A stretch of DNA of 64,000 nucleotides from contig CAWCGF010000008.1 in assembly GCA_963794955.1 (NCBI GenBank), forward strand, positions 1 to 64,000, read 5' to 3'. Source of the DNA: JAFDVL01 sp963794955. GTDB lineage: Bacteria > Acidobacteriota > Blastocatellia > RBC074. This document shows positions 28,821-37,046 of this stretch, one piece after another. A program made the translations under genes and the position numbers. The notes beneath the pieces were generated by a model. The model did not search any database. It worked only from the letters and a program-made list of their open reading frames with translations, and had not been told where the DNA came from. The stretch's first letter is position 1; every line of letters begins with the position of its first letter.

Positions 28821-30482
28821 TCATCGTGTTACTTCATCGCTATCCAAATAGCCAAAACGGCAGGCTTTAGCGCGCAAGTTTGCCGTGCGCGGCAAGCTGA
28901 TTTCGCCTGTATAAAGTTTCCACCGCGCGTCTTTTCCCGCTTCCGTTGTGTAGGCAATAGACGCGCCTTCGGTCGTACAGGCGAGCGTGATCTTGGCTGC
29001 CTCTCCCACCGCTTTCACTTGCATCGTTGGCGTTGCCATTTTTTGCCAGATGCCGCCGGGACGCATTCGTTCGCGCAATTCCAATTCGGGGACTGTGCCT
29101 AAGTCTTTGGTGTCTTTCTGCCATTTGTCCAAGGCCGCACGCATTTGTTTGAGCGTGGCCTGATGCTGGGGCGCGCTCGCCAGATTGTTGATTTCGTGCG
29201 GATCAACGGTTACGTCATACAACTCTTCGGGTGGTTTTTGCGGAGCCATAAACCGCAGTTGTGCTTCATTCAGTGTTTTGCCATAGCCTGCGCCAAGCGC
29301 ATTCAGGTGATCTTTATACAGCCGCCGTAATTCCTTCATCGTCGGCATTTCTTCAAGGTAATCAATGTACTGAGCATAGGGGCGATCAGGATGGAAATTG
29401 CGGATGTAGTGAAACTGTTTGCCTATCACCGACCGCATCATATCGTACGCTTCATCCATCCGATCCCGATGCGCAAAGGCAAATTGGCGCGGCGCTTTTT
29501 TCTGCGCGCCAAGAATGGCCTGCGCTTGGATATGAGCCGGAATCGGCACACCTGCGAGCGAAAGGGCGGTTGGGCCAAGATCGAACAACGACACCAGTTC
29601 ATCATTTACCGTGCCCGGTTTGATTTGTCCCGGCCAACGCACAATCAGCGGTACGCGTAACCCGGAGTCATACAAAAACCGCTTGCCACGCGGTAGCCCC
29701 CGCCCGTGATCGCCCCAGAAAAATACGATGGTATTTTCTGCCAAACCGTCTTCCTCAAGTTGCTTGAGTACGTCTGCCACCAGGTAATCTGTCGCCGTGA
29801 TGTTGTCGTGATACCGCGCCCAATCTTTGCGCACGAGCGGGGTGTCGGGATAATAGGGCGGCAGTTTTGCTTGCGCTGGATCGTGGAATTCTTCGGGCTT
29901 CAGCCGCGCCGTATTCTTTTTGTAGACTCCGTCTAACACGCGCACCTGACTTTCGTGCGAGACAACGAAATTGAAGACCGCGAAGAACGGCTGCGATTTG
30001 TCAGTGCGATTGCGCCAATGCGCCTTGTTGCTGGTTTCATCCCACACCGTATCCGGCGGCTTATGCGCTGGCGGCGCTTCAAAGTTGTAATCGGTCTTGG
30101 AGTTGTTTGTGCAGTAATACCCCGCGGCGCGCAGGTATTCAGTGAAGGCTTTGACGCCCGCAGGCGGCACGGCTTTGGAGCGCATGTGCATCGAGCCAAT
30201 TGTGGTTGGGTACATCCCCGTGATGATTGCCGAACGTGTCGGCGCACAAACCGGAGCCGTAGAAAAGGCATTGCGATAGCGCACCCCTTGCGCGGCCAGC
30301 CGATCAATATTGGGTGTGACCGCATACTCGTCGCCATAACATCGCAAATCCGGGCTGATGTCTTCCGTCGAAATCCAGAGAATATTGGGGCGGGCGGCTT
30401 GCGCCAAAGCGGAGGGTGCAAACAACACAGCGCCGAGCAGCGCGCTAAGAAACAACCTGACGACATAGTTACGACATTTCAT
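28821..30482 (-). CDS. Secreted type I sulfatase (formylglycine-dependent)
   Basis: The 553-residue product has a signal peptide (LFLSALLGAVLFAPSALAQ), then RPNILWISTEDISPD with metal-binding acidic residues, and CAPTR at 79-83, the C-x-P-x-R motif whose Cys becomes formylglycine. WGDHGRGLPRGKRFLYDSGLRVPL supplies the second metal and active-site region. The C-terminal about 55 residues form a small beta domain like those that follow heparan-type sulfatases (TCTTEGASIAYTTEAG). It hydrolyses sulfate esters or N-sulfates in the periplasm; the substrate cannot be told. The downstream gene on the strand is the sulfite reductase, so sulfate scavenging may feed assimilation. Confidence 0.9.
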   Translation of the reverse strand: MKCRNYVVRLFLSALLGAVLFAPSALAQAARPNILWISTEDISPDLRCYGDEYAVTPNIDRLAAQGVRYRNAFSTAPVCAPTRSAIITGMYPTTIGSMHMRSKAVPPAGVKAFTEYLRAAGYYCTNNSKTDYNFEAPPAHKPPDTVWDETSNKAHWRNRTDKSQPFFAVFNFVVSHESQVRVLDGVYKKNTARLKPEEFHDPAQAKLPPYYPDTPLVRKDWARYHDNITATDYLVADVLKQLEEDGLAENTIVFFWGDHGRGLPRGKRFLYDSGLRVPLIVRWPGQIKPGTVNDELVSLFDLGPTALSLAGVPIPAHIQAQAILGAQKKAPRQFAFAHRDRMDEAYDMMRSVIGKQFHYIRNFHPDRPYAQYIDYLEEMPTMKELRRLYKDHLNALGAGYGKTLNEAQLRFMAPQKPPEELYDVTVDPHEINNLASAPQHQATLKQMRAALDKWQKDTKDLGTVPELELRERMRPGGIWQKMATPTMQVKAVGEAAKITLACTTEGASIAYTTEAGKDARWKLYTGEISLPRTANLRAKACRFGYLDSDEVTR

Positions 30483-30504
30483 GTGAGAGAAATCTCCTTG
30501 CCTG

Positions 30505-30587
30505 ACAAGTGTTAGAGTACCGACTTTCGTCGGGGGTTACGCCGGATGACCACAAACCCCAACGAAAGTCGGTACTCTAACACTTGT
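30505..30587. repeat. Perfect 26-nt inverted repeat (IR4)
   Basis: Arms 30505-30530 and 30562-30587 are perfectly complementary (contain GTTAGAGTACCGACTTTCGT) with a 31-nt centre that adds GGGG/CCCC pairing. It lies 22 bases upstream of the sulfatase start, between divergent genes, so it cannot be a terminator for either neighbour. Confidence 0.92.
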
Positions 30588-30888
30588 GGCTCACCTTTCG
30601 CCTATTTCCGAGAATGTCCCTTGCAGCGTAAATCGGCTAAATCGTACGGCACTTTCTCTAGCTAACGCAAGACAGGCCACGAAATCCCGTTGCTTTCCCC
30701 ACGAAACTTCGTGGCCACGAAGCCCACGAACTACGAACTTCCTCTGAAGCCGTGCGGGAAAGTGAACTCCTGGCTCTGCCCTAAACTTTCCCTTCTCAAT
30801 CAGTTATCGCCCTAATTCAGTTCTTGCCGTCTCGTGGCACTGTCTTTGCCATACGCACTGCCGAAAGGCTAAGTAAAAGGAGACGGAG
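30588..30888. other. Intergenic region upstream of STAS gene
   Basis: About 300 bases with a perfect 16-bp palindrome CTTCGTGGCCACGAAG (30707-30722) inside a stretch rich in CACGAA words. The rest must hold the promoter of the STAS/ECF/DoxX genes. No gene seen. Confidence 0.5.
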
Positions 30889-31158
30889 ATGCTACGGATT
30901 TCAGAAACCGACAAATCAGCAGAGCGCGCGACGTTGTTGTTAGAAGGACAAGTCGCCAATCAGACGACCGACATCGTGCGCGAGGCTGCCGAGAAAGCCC
31001 TGGCGCAAGGCTTGCAACTGACGCTTGATTTGTCGGGCGTGATGTTTGCGGATCGCGGCGGCATTGCTTTGTTGCGGGAATTACAACAACGACAGGTCAC
31101 GCTCAGTAACGGCTCGCCTTTTCTCAAAGAACAACTGAAAGAAACAATTGCAGTATAA
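30889..31158 (+). CDS. STAS-domain protein
   Basis: The 89-residue product folds as a small STAS/anti-anti-sigma-like domain: SAERATLLLEGQVANQ, ALAQGLQLTLDLSGVMFADRGGIALLREL. The conserved phosphorylatable Ser position of SpoIIAA-type proteins is replaced by ADRGG, so regulation by phosphorylation is doubtful. The start has AAAGGAG. It lies 12 bases before an ECF sigma gene and could bind a regulator of it. Confidence 0.75.
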   Translation: MLRISETDKSAERATLLLEGQVANQTTDIVREAAEKALAQGLQLTLDLSGVMFADRGGIALLRELQQRQVTLSNGSPFLKEQLKETIAV

Positions 31159-31170
31159 GAGGGGGACACT

Positions 31171-31740
31171 ATGCAAGCGGCACTCGCACCCGAAAATCCT
31201 GAATCCTTCGATTCCTTTGAAGCTATCGCGTTAGCTCACCTTAACGATTTGTTCCGCGCCGCGCGGCATACACTTGGCGATACGGCAGAAGCTGAGGACA
31301 TCGTGCAGGAGACATACCTACAAGCCTGGAAATCGTTTCATCGGTTTGAAGTCGGTACCAACATTCGCGGCTGGCTTTTCAAGATTATGTTTCATGTGAT
31401 GGATCATCATCGGCGCAAATGGCTGCGATTAAAATGGAAATCCGATACCGAGGAAGCGTTGCTGGAGACGCTAACCTACGAACCCGAAACGCCACAGCAA
31501 TTGACGGATGAAGAAGTGATCGCCGCGTTAGGTAAGCTGCCACAAAACTTTCGTGCCGTTGTGTTGCTCGCGGATGTCGAAGAGTTTTCCTATAAAGAAA
31601 TCGCGGAAATGCTGAACGTCCCGATTGGCACGGTGATGTCGCGGCTTAATCGCGGCAGAAAGCTGCTACGCACCGAACTCGCCGATTACGCGGCTTCGTG
31701 CGGCCTTCGGACGCGACACGCTGAAGCTGCTGTCAGATAG
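31171..31740 (+). CDS. ECF RNA polymerase sigma factor
   Basis: The 189-residue product has sigma region 2 (LAHLNDLFRAARHTLGDTAEAEDIVQETYL..., DVxQE-like EDIVQETYLQAWKSFHRF) and region 4 (LPQNFRAVVLLADVEEF, IGTVMSRLNRGRKLL). It starts after AGAGGGGGA. It is probably cotranscribed with the STAS gene before it and the DoxX-like gene after it; no anti-sigma gene is adjacent. Confidence 0.9.
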   Translation: MQAALAPENPESFDSFEAIALAHLNDLFRAARHTLGDTAEAEDIVQETYLQAWKSFHRFEVGTNIRGWLFKIMFHVMDHHRRKWLRLKWKSDTEEALLETLTYEPETPQQLTDEEVIAALGKLPQNFRAVVLLADVEEFSYKEIAEMLNVPIGTVMSRLNRGRKLLRTELADYAASCGLRTRHAEAAVR

Positions 31741-31788
31741 TGGGAATATTTTTCGGTGCAGAAACGATTAACCAACCGGAGAATAACT

Positions 31789-32205
31789 ATGGAACTGGCA
31801 AACACACAAATGGTCGCTCGCAAAACCAATCTCGTCAGTTGGCTGCTGCAATTGATCGTCGCCGTCATTTTGTTGCAAACGCTCTTTTTCAAATTCACGG
31901 GCGCAGAAGAGTCAGTGTACATCTTCACGACGCTTGGCGCGGAGCCGTGGGGACGACTCATCTCCGGCGTCATTGAGTTGATCGCGGCAGCGTTGTTATT
32001 GATTCCGCGCACGGTAACGCTTGGTGCAATCCTCGCACTCGGCACCATTAGCGGCGCGATTTTGAGCCATCTGACGAAGCTCGGCATTGTTGTGAAGGAT
32101 GATGGTGGGACGTTGTTCGGGCTGGCGCTTGTCGTCTTGGTGTGCAGCGCGGCAGTGCTGTGGCTACGGCGACGCGAGATTCCGGTGGTGGGAAGTTGGT
32201 TTTAA
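31789..32205 (+). CDS. DoxX-like four-helix membrane protein
   Basis: The 138-residue product has four membrane helices (WLLQLIVAVILLQTLFFKFTG, LISGVIELIAAALLLIP, TLGAILALGTISGAILSHL, LFGLALVVLVCSAAVLWL) in the DoxX pattern. Start at 31789 follows CCGGAGAA. It is the last gene of the STAS/ECF cluster, and DoxX-like genes often form part of ECF regulons. The exact function is unknown. Confidence 0.8.
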   Translation: MELANTQMVARKTNLVSWLLQLIVAVILLQTLFFKFTGAEESVYIFTTLGAEPWGRLISGVIELIAAALLLIPRTVTLGAILALGTISGAILSHLTKLGIVVKDDGGTLFGLALVVLVCSAAVLWLRRREIPVVGSWF

Positions 32206-32323
32206 GGTGGAGAAAATCAGGAGAGATGACTGAACAGGCGAAAATAATGGAATAGACGGGAAAAGGCTCAGGCTAATTTAGTTCCGTCTGTTCCGCCATC
32301 TCGTTTTTGTCTTCATCGGTTAT

Positions 32324-33160
32324 TTATTCATCCACAAACTGCAACGCGCGATTTGCTTCCACCAGCCCGCATTCATGCGCCAGCCGAAAGTATTCGCGCA
32401 GCCCCGCCACATTCTCTTCATCCAAATCAAAGTTCACGTTGTCGCGCAGGTAATCCAACAATTCAGGCAATGGTCGCCGTAAGGTTTCAGCGTACTGCGC
32501 CGCAATTGTCGGGATGCGCTCAATGCCTTCGCGCTTCGCCAATTCGAAATCTAGGCGCACACGCCGAAAATCGTCCAACGCATCTTCGCGCACTGCCCAC
32601 ACCGCAAACACAAACGGCAAATTAGTCAATGCACGCCATTCTTCGGCCAGATCGTGAATTTGCAGTCCCAGCGCGGCAGCCTGGGCTTTCAACTTAAACG
32701 TCGGATCGCCAATCAACAACGCGGCGTCCATGCCTTCCAGCATATTTGCGCAGTTCTGAGTGACATCGGGCATCCGCTCGCAGTAAACCGGTTGGTTATG
32801 ATAGCGCCGCGCGAGCAGGATTTTCACGAGCGTTTGCGACGTGCGCGACGAGCAATCCAGCGCGACTTTGGTGACACTTGCCAAGTTGCAGCGCGCGGCG
32901 AGGATCACGCTGCCGACCCGCTGTTTACTGGCGACGGCGACGTTGGGGATGAGGCGCAAGTGGGGAATCCGCAAATATTCAATCACCGGAATCAACGCGA
33001 TTTCGCATTGCCCGGCGGCGAGCATTTGGGCGCAGCGGGACGGCGCGGTATCACCCAGAAAAATTACCCGATTGCGCTGTATCCCCGCGGTGAAGCTATG
33101 TACCAAGGGAGCCGAGTTCAAATAAGTCGAAGCCGCGATCCGCATATCTTTTTCAGCCAT
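32324..33160 (-). CDS. mqnA: Chorismate dehydratase MqnA (menaquinone via futalosine)
   Basis: It removes water from chorismate to give 3-enolpyruvylbenzoate, the first committed step of the futalosine route. MRIAASTYLNSAPLVHSF is the usual N-terminus; a Met 5 codons earlier (33160) has GGAG close by, and 33145 is an alternative. SRCAQMLAAGQCEIALIPVIEYLR and LDCSSRTSQTLVKILLARRY form the periplasmic-binding-protein-like ligand pocket, and LIGDPTF and EEWRALTNLPFVFAVWAVR are typical. About 278 residues is normal. Other mqn genes are not in the window. Confidence 0.9.
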   Translation of the reverse strand: MAEKDMRIAASTYLNSAPLVHSFTAGIQRNRVIFLGDTAPSRCAQMLAAGQCEIALIPVIEYLRIPHLRLIPNVAVASKQRVGSVILAARCNLASVTKVALDCSSRTSQTLVKILLARRYHNQPVYCERMPDVTQNCANMLEGMDAALLIGDPTFKLKAQAAALGLQIHDLAEEWRALTNLPFVFAVWAVREDALDDFRRVRLDFELAKREGIERIPTIAAQYAETLRRPLPELLDYLRDNVNFDLDEENVAGLREYFRLAHECGLVEANRALQFVDE

Positions 33161-33286
33161 ATCTCCCACTATTAAGCAGGAATTCAATTTCTGTCAAATG
33201 TAACCTTTGCCGTTCTTCATTCGTGAAGATTCGTGTAGAGTCGTGCGGAAAGGTTAGGCGGAAAGTTTCCGCAAATTGTCGAGATT

Positions 33287-34075
33287 ATGTTGATAGATTC
33301 ACACGTGCATTTAGATACGCCCGCATTTGACGCCGACCGCGATGAAGTCATCGCGCGCGCGCGCGCTGCTGGCGTCACCTTGTTTTTGGAAATCGCGGGC
33401 AGTGACGTTGCCAAAGGCTCGCTGGCAACTGGCATCGCGCTGGCCGAGCAACACGATTTTATCTATGCCGCCGTCGGTTTGCATCCGCACGAAGCCAGTA
33501 TTTATGACGATGCCTTGGAGCAGCAATTCCTGCAACTCGCCGCGCATCCGAAAGTCATCGGCTGGGGCGAAATCGGGCTGGATTATTATTACGATCACAG
33601 CCCGCGCGACGTGCAACAGCGTGTCTTTCGTCGGCAGCTTGAACTGGCCTTGCAACTCAAAATGCCTGTCATCATTCACACGCGTGATGCTGAAGCCGAC
33701 ACCATTCAGATTTTGCGCGAGACGTGGGTTGCGCGTGGCGGCAATGAGATTAGCGGCATCATTCATTGCTTCACAGGCACGCAAAAGCTGGCGGACGCGG
33801 CATTGGCTATGGGCTTCTTGCTTTCGTTTTCTGGCGTCGTCACCTTCAAGAATGCCAATGAATTGCGCGCGGTGGCTGAATCAGTTCCGCTGGATCAATT
33901 GTTGGTCGAAACCGATTGCCCGTATCTCGCGCCCGTGCCGTACCGTGGCAAACGCAATGAACCGGCGTATGTGAAAGAGACCGCCACGTTCCTGGCGGCG
34001 TTGCGCAATATCAGTTTTGCAGAAATGGCACAGGTCACAAGCGAGAATTTCAAACGCTTATTCCATTTGCATTGA
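33287..34075 (+). CDS. tatD: TatD family metal-dependent deoxyribonuclease
   Basis: The 262-residue TIM-barrel hydrolase has the HVHLD metal site at residues 6-10, GLHPHEA, WGEIGLDYYYDHSPRDVQQRVFRRQL with a metal-binding Glu, IIHTRDA, IIHCFTG and LVETDCPYLAP with the last Asp. It is a normal-length cytoplasmic 3'-5' nuclease. It is transcribed divergently from mqnA. Confidence 0.93.
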   Translation: MLIDSHVHLDTPAFDADRDEVIARARAAGVTLFLEIAGSDVAKGSLATGIALAEQHDFIYAAVGLHPHEASIYDDALEQQFLQLAAHPKVIGWGEIGLDYYYDHSPRDVQQRVFRRQLELALQLKMPVIIHTRDAEADTIQILRETWVARGGNEISGIIHCFTGTQKLADAALAMGFLLSFSGVVTFKNANELRAVAESVPLDQLLVETDCPYLAPVPYRGKRNEPAYVKETATFLAALRNISFAEMAQVTSENFKRLFHLH

Positions 34076-34140
34076 AAATGCGAACTGCGCGAAAAGAAGC
34101 TGCGACGTTTGCCGACTAGAATTAGCGATGAGGTTATCAA

Positions 34141-35478
34141 ATGACTAGCAACACTCCACACGTCGTAATCATCGGTGGCGGCTTTGGCGGCTTGGCGGCG
34201 GCACGTGCGCTCAAAAGCGCGCCCGTCCGCCTCACGCTCATAGACCGGACGAATCATCACCTCTTTCAACCCCTGTTGTATCAAGTCGCAATGGCGGGAC
34301 TGTCTCCGGCAGATATTGCCGCGCCAATTCGTTCCGTGCTGCACAAACAGAAAAATGTGACCGTTTTGTTGGCCGAAGCCGTGGGCATAGATTTTGACCA
34401 CCGCGTTGTGCAATTAGTAGATGGCAGCCTCGACTATGATTATTTGATACTGGCGACAGGCGGACGCACCAGCTACTTCGGCAACGAACATTGGGAGCAG
34501 TTCGCGCCGGGCTTGAAAGACCTGGATGATGCCGTCGAAATCCGCAGGCGCGTGTTGTTAGCATTTGAAGCAGCGGAAAAAGAATCCGATCCAGAGCGGC
34601 GGCAGCAACTCCTGACCTTCGTTGTCGTGGGCGGTGGCCCGACGGGCGTTGAATTAGCGGGCGCGATTGCGGAGCTAGCACACTTTGTGTTGGCGCGCGA
34701 TTTTCGCAACATTAATCCACAAGAAGCTCGCGTCATCCTGCTTGAAGGCGGGCCGCGCATTTTGCCAAGCTTCACGACAGACTCGAGCGACAGCGCGACG
34801 AAGCAATTAAATAACCTCGGCGTCAACGTACGCGTCAACACGAAAGTCACCAACATTGACGAACGCGGCGCACATCTCGGCGACCAATTGATTCAGGCCG
34901 CGACGGTGATTTGGGGCGCAGGTGTGCAGGCGACGGCGTTCGCGGCAAAACTCGGCGTTCCGCACGACCGTGCAGGTCGCATTATTCTGGAGCCGGATTT
35001 GACGCTGCCGCATCACAAAAATGTCTTTGCAGTTGGCGATATGACCAGCTTCACACATCAGGACGGCAAACCGCTACCCGGTGTCTCGCCGGTCGCAATG
35101 CAGATGGGGCGCACTGCCGCGAACAACATTTTGCACGCGCTGAAAGGCGAGCCGTACGAGCAATTTCAATATGTAGACAAAGGCAGCATGGCGACCATTG
35201 GTCGCCATGCTGCAATTGCTGAAATGGGCAAGTTGCATTTGTCCGGTTTGCTGGCGTGGTTAGCGTGGTTGTTCGTGCATTTGATTTTCCTGATCGGCTT
35301 TCGCAATCGCGTCGCGGCGCTCTTTAATTGGGCGTGGTCGTATTTCACCTATCAACGCGGCTCGCGCTTGATTACCGGACGACGGTTGAGCTTGTTGTCG
35401 CGTCAAGTGATGCGGGCACAGGTGGGACTGGGAAAGGAACAGCAGGCAAGCGAAAAGAGCGAGTATTCAGTGAAATAA
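34141..35478 (+). CDS. ndh: Type II NADH:quinone oxidoreductase
   Basis: The 445-residue flavoprotein passes electrons from NADH to quinone without pumping protons. The FAD site is VVIIGGGFGGLAAARAL, the NAD site is VVVGGGPTGVELAGAIAEL, and NVFAVGDMTSF with PVAMQMGR complete the family pattern. AIAEMGKLHLSGLLAW followed by LAWLFVHLIFLIGFRNRV is the membrane-associated C-terminal part. GAGG lies upstream of the start. The gene is convergent with, and two bases from, the hypothetical gene at 35480. Confidence 0.93.
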   Translation: MTSNTPHVVIIGGGFGGLAAARALKSAPVRLTLIDRTNHHLFQPLLYQVAMAGLSPADIAAPIRSVLHKQKNVTVLLAEAVGIDFDHRVVQLVDGSLDYDYLILATGGRTSYFGNEHWEQFAPGLKDLDDAVEIRRRVLLAFEAAEKESDPERRQQLLTFVVVGGGPTGVELAGAIAELAHFVLARDFRNINPQEARVILLEGGPRILPSFTTDSSDSATKQLNNLGVNVRVNTKVTNIDERGAHLGDQLIQAATVIWGAGVQATAFAAKLGVPHDRAGRIILEPDLTLPHHKNVFAVGDMTSFTHQDGKPLPGVSPVAMQMGRTAANNILHALKGEPYEQFQYVDKGSMATIGRHAAIAEMGKLHLSGLLAWLAWLFVHLIFLIGFRNRVAALFNWAWSYFTYQRGSRLITGRRLSLLSRQVMRAQVGLGKEQQASEKSEYSVK

Positions 35479-35479
35479 C

Positions 35480-36094
35480 CTATTTTCCTTTGAATTGCTC
35501 CCGAGCCTCATCATACAAATTACTAAGCTGAGTAAAATAGTGCTGTGCAAGATTTGGAACAGGCACTTTTCTAAGTTTCTCAGGAGCTTCGGTCAGATGA
35601 AAGTTAACCGTAATCTCGACACCAGGAATGCCTTGGGGAATTTGGACATAGAAATTTTGAGTCTCACCATTCGGAAGTTCTACCTCCCAGCCACTTCCGC
35701 CAGAGCGATCTCCTATAAAGAATCCCTTCGCTCCAGGAGGTTTCGGGACAGACGCATATAGAGGTTGCAGGTTCATTATTGTTAAGTGTGTGCTTGCGCT
35801 TGTTTGCAGTCGCCCTTCTTTAAGTATTTCAGAACGAAGCTTGTAGAAATAGGTCATTATAGAGTCAGCACGCATACGTTCGACCCAAGGCTGATACCAC
35901 TCATCAAACTCTGTTACGACAGACCGTAATTGCTGAAGCACATTTGTCACGGCACGCCCAAAGACAATCAGATTACGTAACCCTACTAATCGTTGGCTTG
36001 GGTCATCAGATAAAACCATGCGCAGTCCACACTCGGCGGTATCCAATGTCTCTTTGACTTGTCCTAAAATTGTTGTCGCACGTAGATCGCCCAT
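35480..36094 (-). CDS. Hypothetical protein (204 aa)
   Basis: Start at 36094 (MGDLRATTIL) has AAGGAG at ideal distance; an ATG two codons earlier sits too close to it. The N-terminal half is helical (LGQVKETLDTAECGLRMVL, WVERMRADSIMTYFYKLRSEIL); the C-terminal half is beta-rich (GGSGWEVELPNGETQNFYV). No signal peptide or membrane helix. I recognise no family. The gene has slightly lower GC than its neighbours. Confidence 0.7.
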   Translation of the reverse strand: MGDLRATTILGQVKETLDTAECGLRMVLSDDPSQRLVGLRNLIVFGRAVTNVLQQLRSVVTEFDEWYQPWVERMRADSIMTYFYKLRSEILKEGRLQTSASTHLTIMNLQPLYASVPKPPGAKGFFIGDRSGGSGWEVELPNGETQNFYVQIPQGIPGVEITVNFHLTEAPEKLRKVPVPNLAQHYFTQLSNLYDEAREQFKGK

Positions 36095-36221
36095 AAGCAT
36101 TCTCCTTCAAACCTAAGACTTCTTCAATAATTAGAGGATGGACTCTAACAACTCTTACTTCCTATATGTTTCCACAAAAAGTAGTTAAGAAATCCGCTTG
36201 CTCGTGCTGTTTCACTTTTAC

Positions 36222-36995
36222 CTATGGCAATTCCCGAATCCGAATGTTCTTGAACTCCACCGGCGAGCCTTCTGCTTCCAAACATAAATAGCCCGTGCGC
36301 GGTTCACAGTTGTTGCCGCCTGACACTTCTTCGCCATTCACCCACAACCGGATTTCGCCATTGATCGCGCGGACATAGTAGTGATTCCACTCGTTCACGC
36401 CTTTGCTCAGGTTTTTGCGCGGGAAGCTGCGCGAGCCGTTCGGAGAGAGGGGAGGGAAGGGCGTCATCTTCGATTTGCCGACGGCGAAGACATCGCCATT
36501 CGTCGTAAAAAAATCCCGCTTCTTACCGGTGCGCTTTTCGTATAGCTCGGTATAGCCGTGATCCAATGCTTGAATCTCGATGCCATAGTTGGGTAACTTG
36601 TCGGGCGGCAAATCCTTAAGCGCTTCGTCAGGAACCCACGCGAAGATGCCGGAGTTGCCGCCAAATTCCAGGTGCCGCCATTCGGCGACTAACTCAAAAT
36701 TGGTGAATTTTTGCTCTGTGCGAAAGACACCGATAGGTTTGCCCGTGCTTTTCCACATCTCGTCTTTCCAAACCCACGTGTCGGGGTTGCCATTAACGCG
36801 GGCGAAGTCCTTTTCGCCGAGCGTGCGCCAGCCCGGCCCTGTGCCGTCAATGAATGCTTGGCGGACGGGCTGTGGCTGTTGCGCTGTGCCTGGGCGCAAG
36901 TAACACGCGAACGTCAGCACGATTCCGACAAGGCTCAAGACTTTGATGAGCGACGATTTAGAGAAAAGAGGTCGAAGCGGTTTTGAGGGTGACAT
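36222..36995 (-). CDS. Secreted DUF1080 protein (3-keto-disaccharide hydrolase-like)
   Basis: The 257-residue product has a signal segment (VLSLVGIVLTFACYLRPGTAQ) and a concanavalin-like jelly-roll: FRTEQKFTNFELVAEWRHLEFGGNSGIFAW, then YGIEIQALDHG, EWNHYYVRAINGEIRLWVNGEEV and GYLCLEAEGSPVEFKNIRIREL. This is the DUF1080 family, some members of which hydrolyse 3-keto sugars. GTAGGAG precedes the start. It stands alone. Confidence 0.88.
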   Translation of the reverse strand: MSPSKPLRPLFSKSSLIKVLSLVGIVLTFACYLRPGTAQQPQPVRQAFIDGTGPGWRTLGEKDFARVNGNPDTWVWKDEMWKSTGKPIGVFRTEQKFTNFELVAEWRHLEFGGNSGIFAWVPDEALKDLPPDKLPNYGIEIQALDHGYTELYEKRTGKKRDFFTTNGDVFAVGKSKMTPFPPLSPNGSRSFPRKNLSKGVNEWNHYYVRAINGEIRLWVNGEEVSGGNNCEPRTGYLCLEAEGSPVEFKNIRIRELP

Positions 36996-37046
36996 AAGCT
37001 CTCCTACAATGAAAAAAAACGTACTGGTGCAATAATCAGGATTTCC

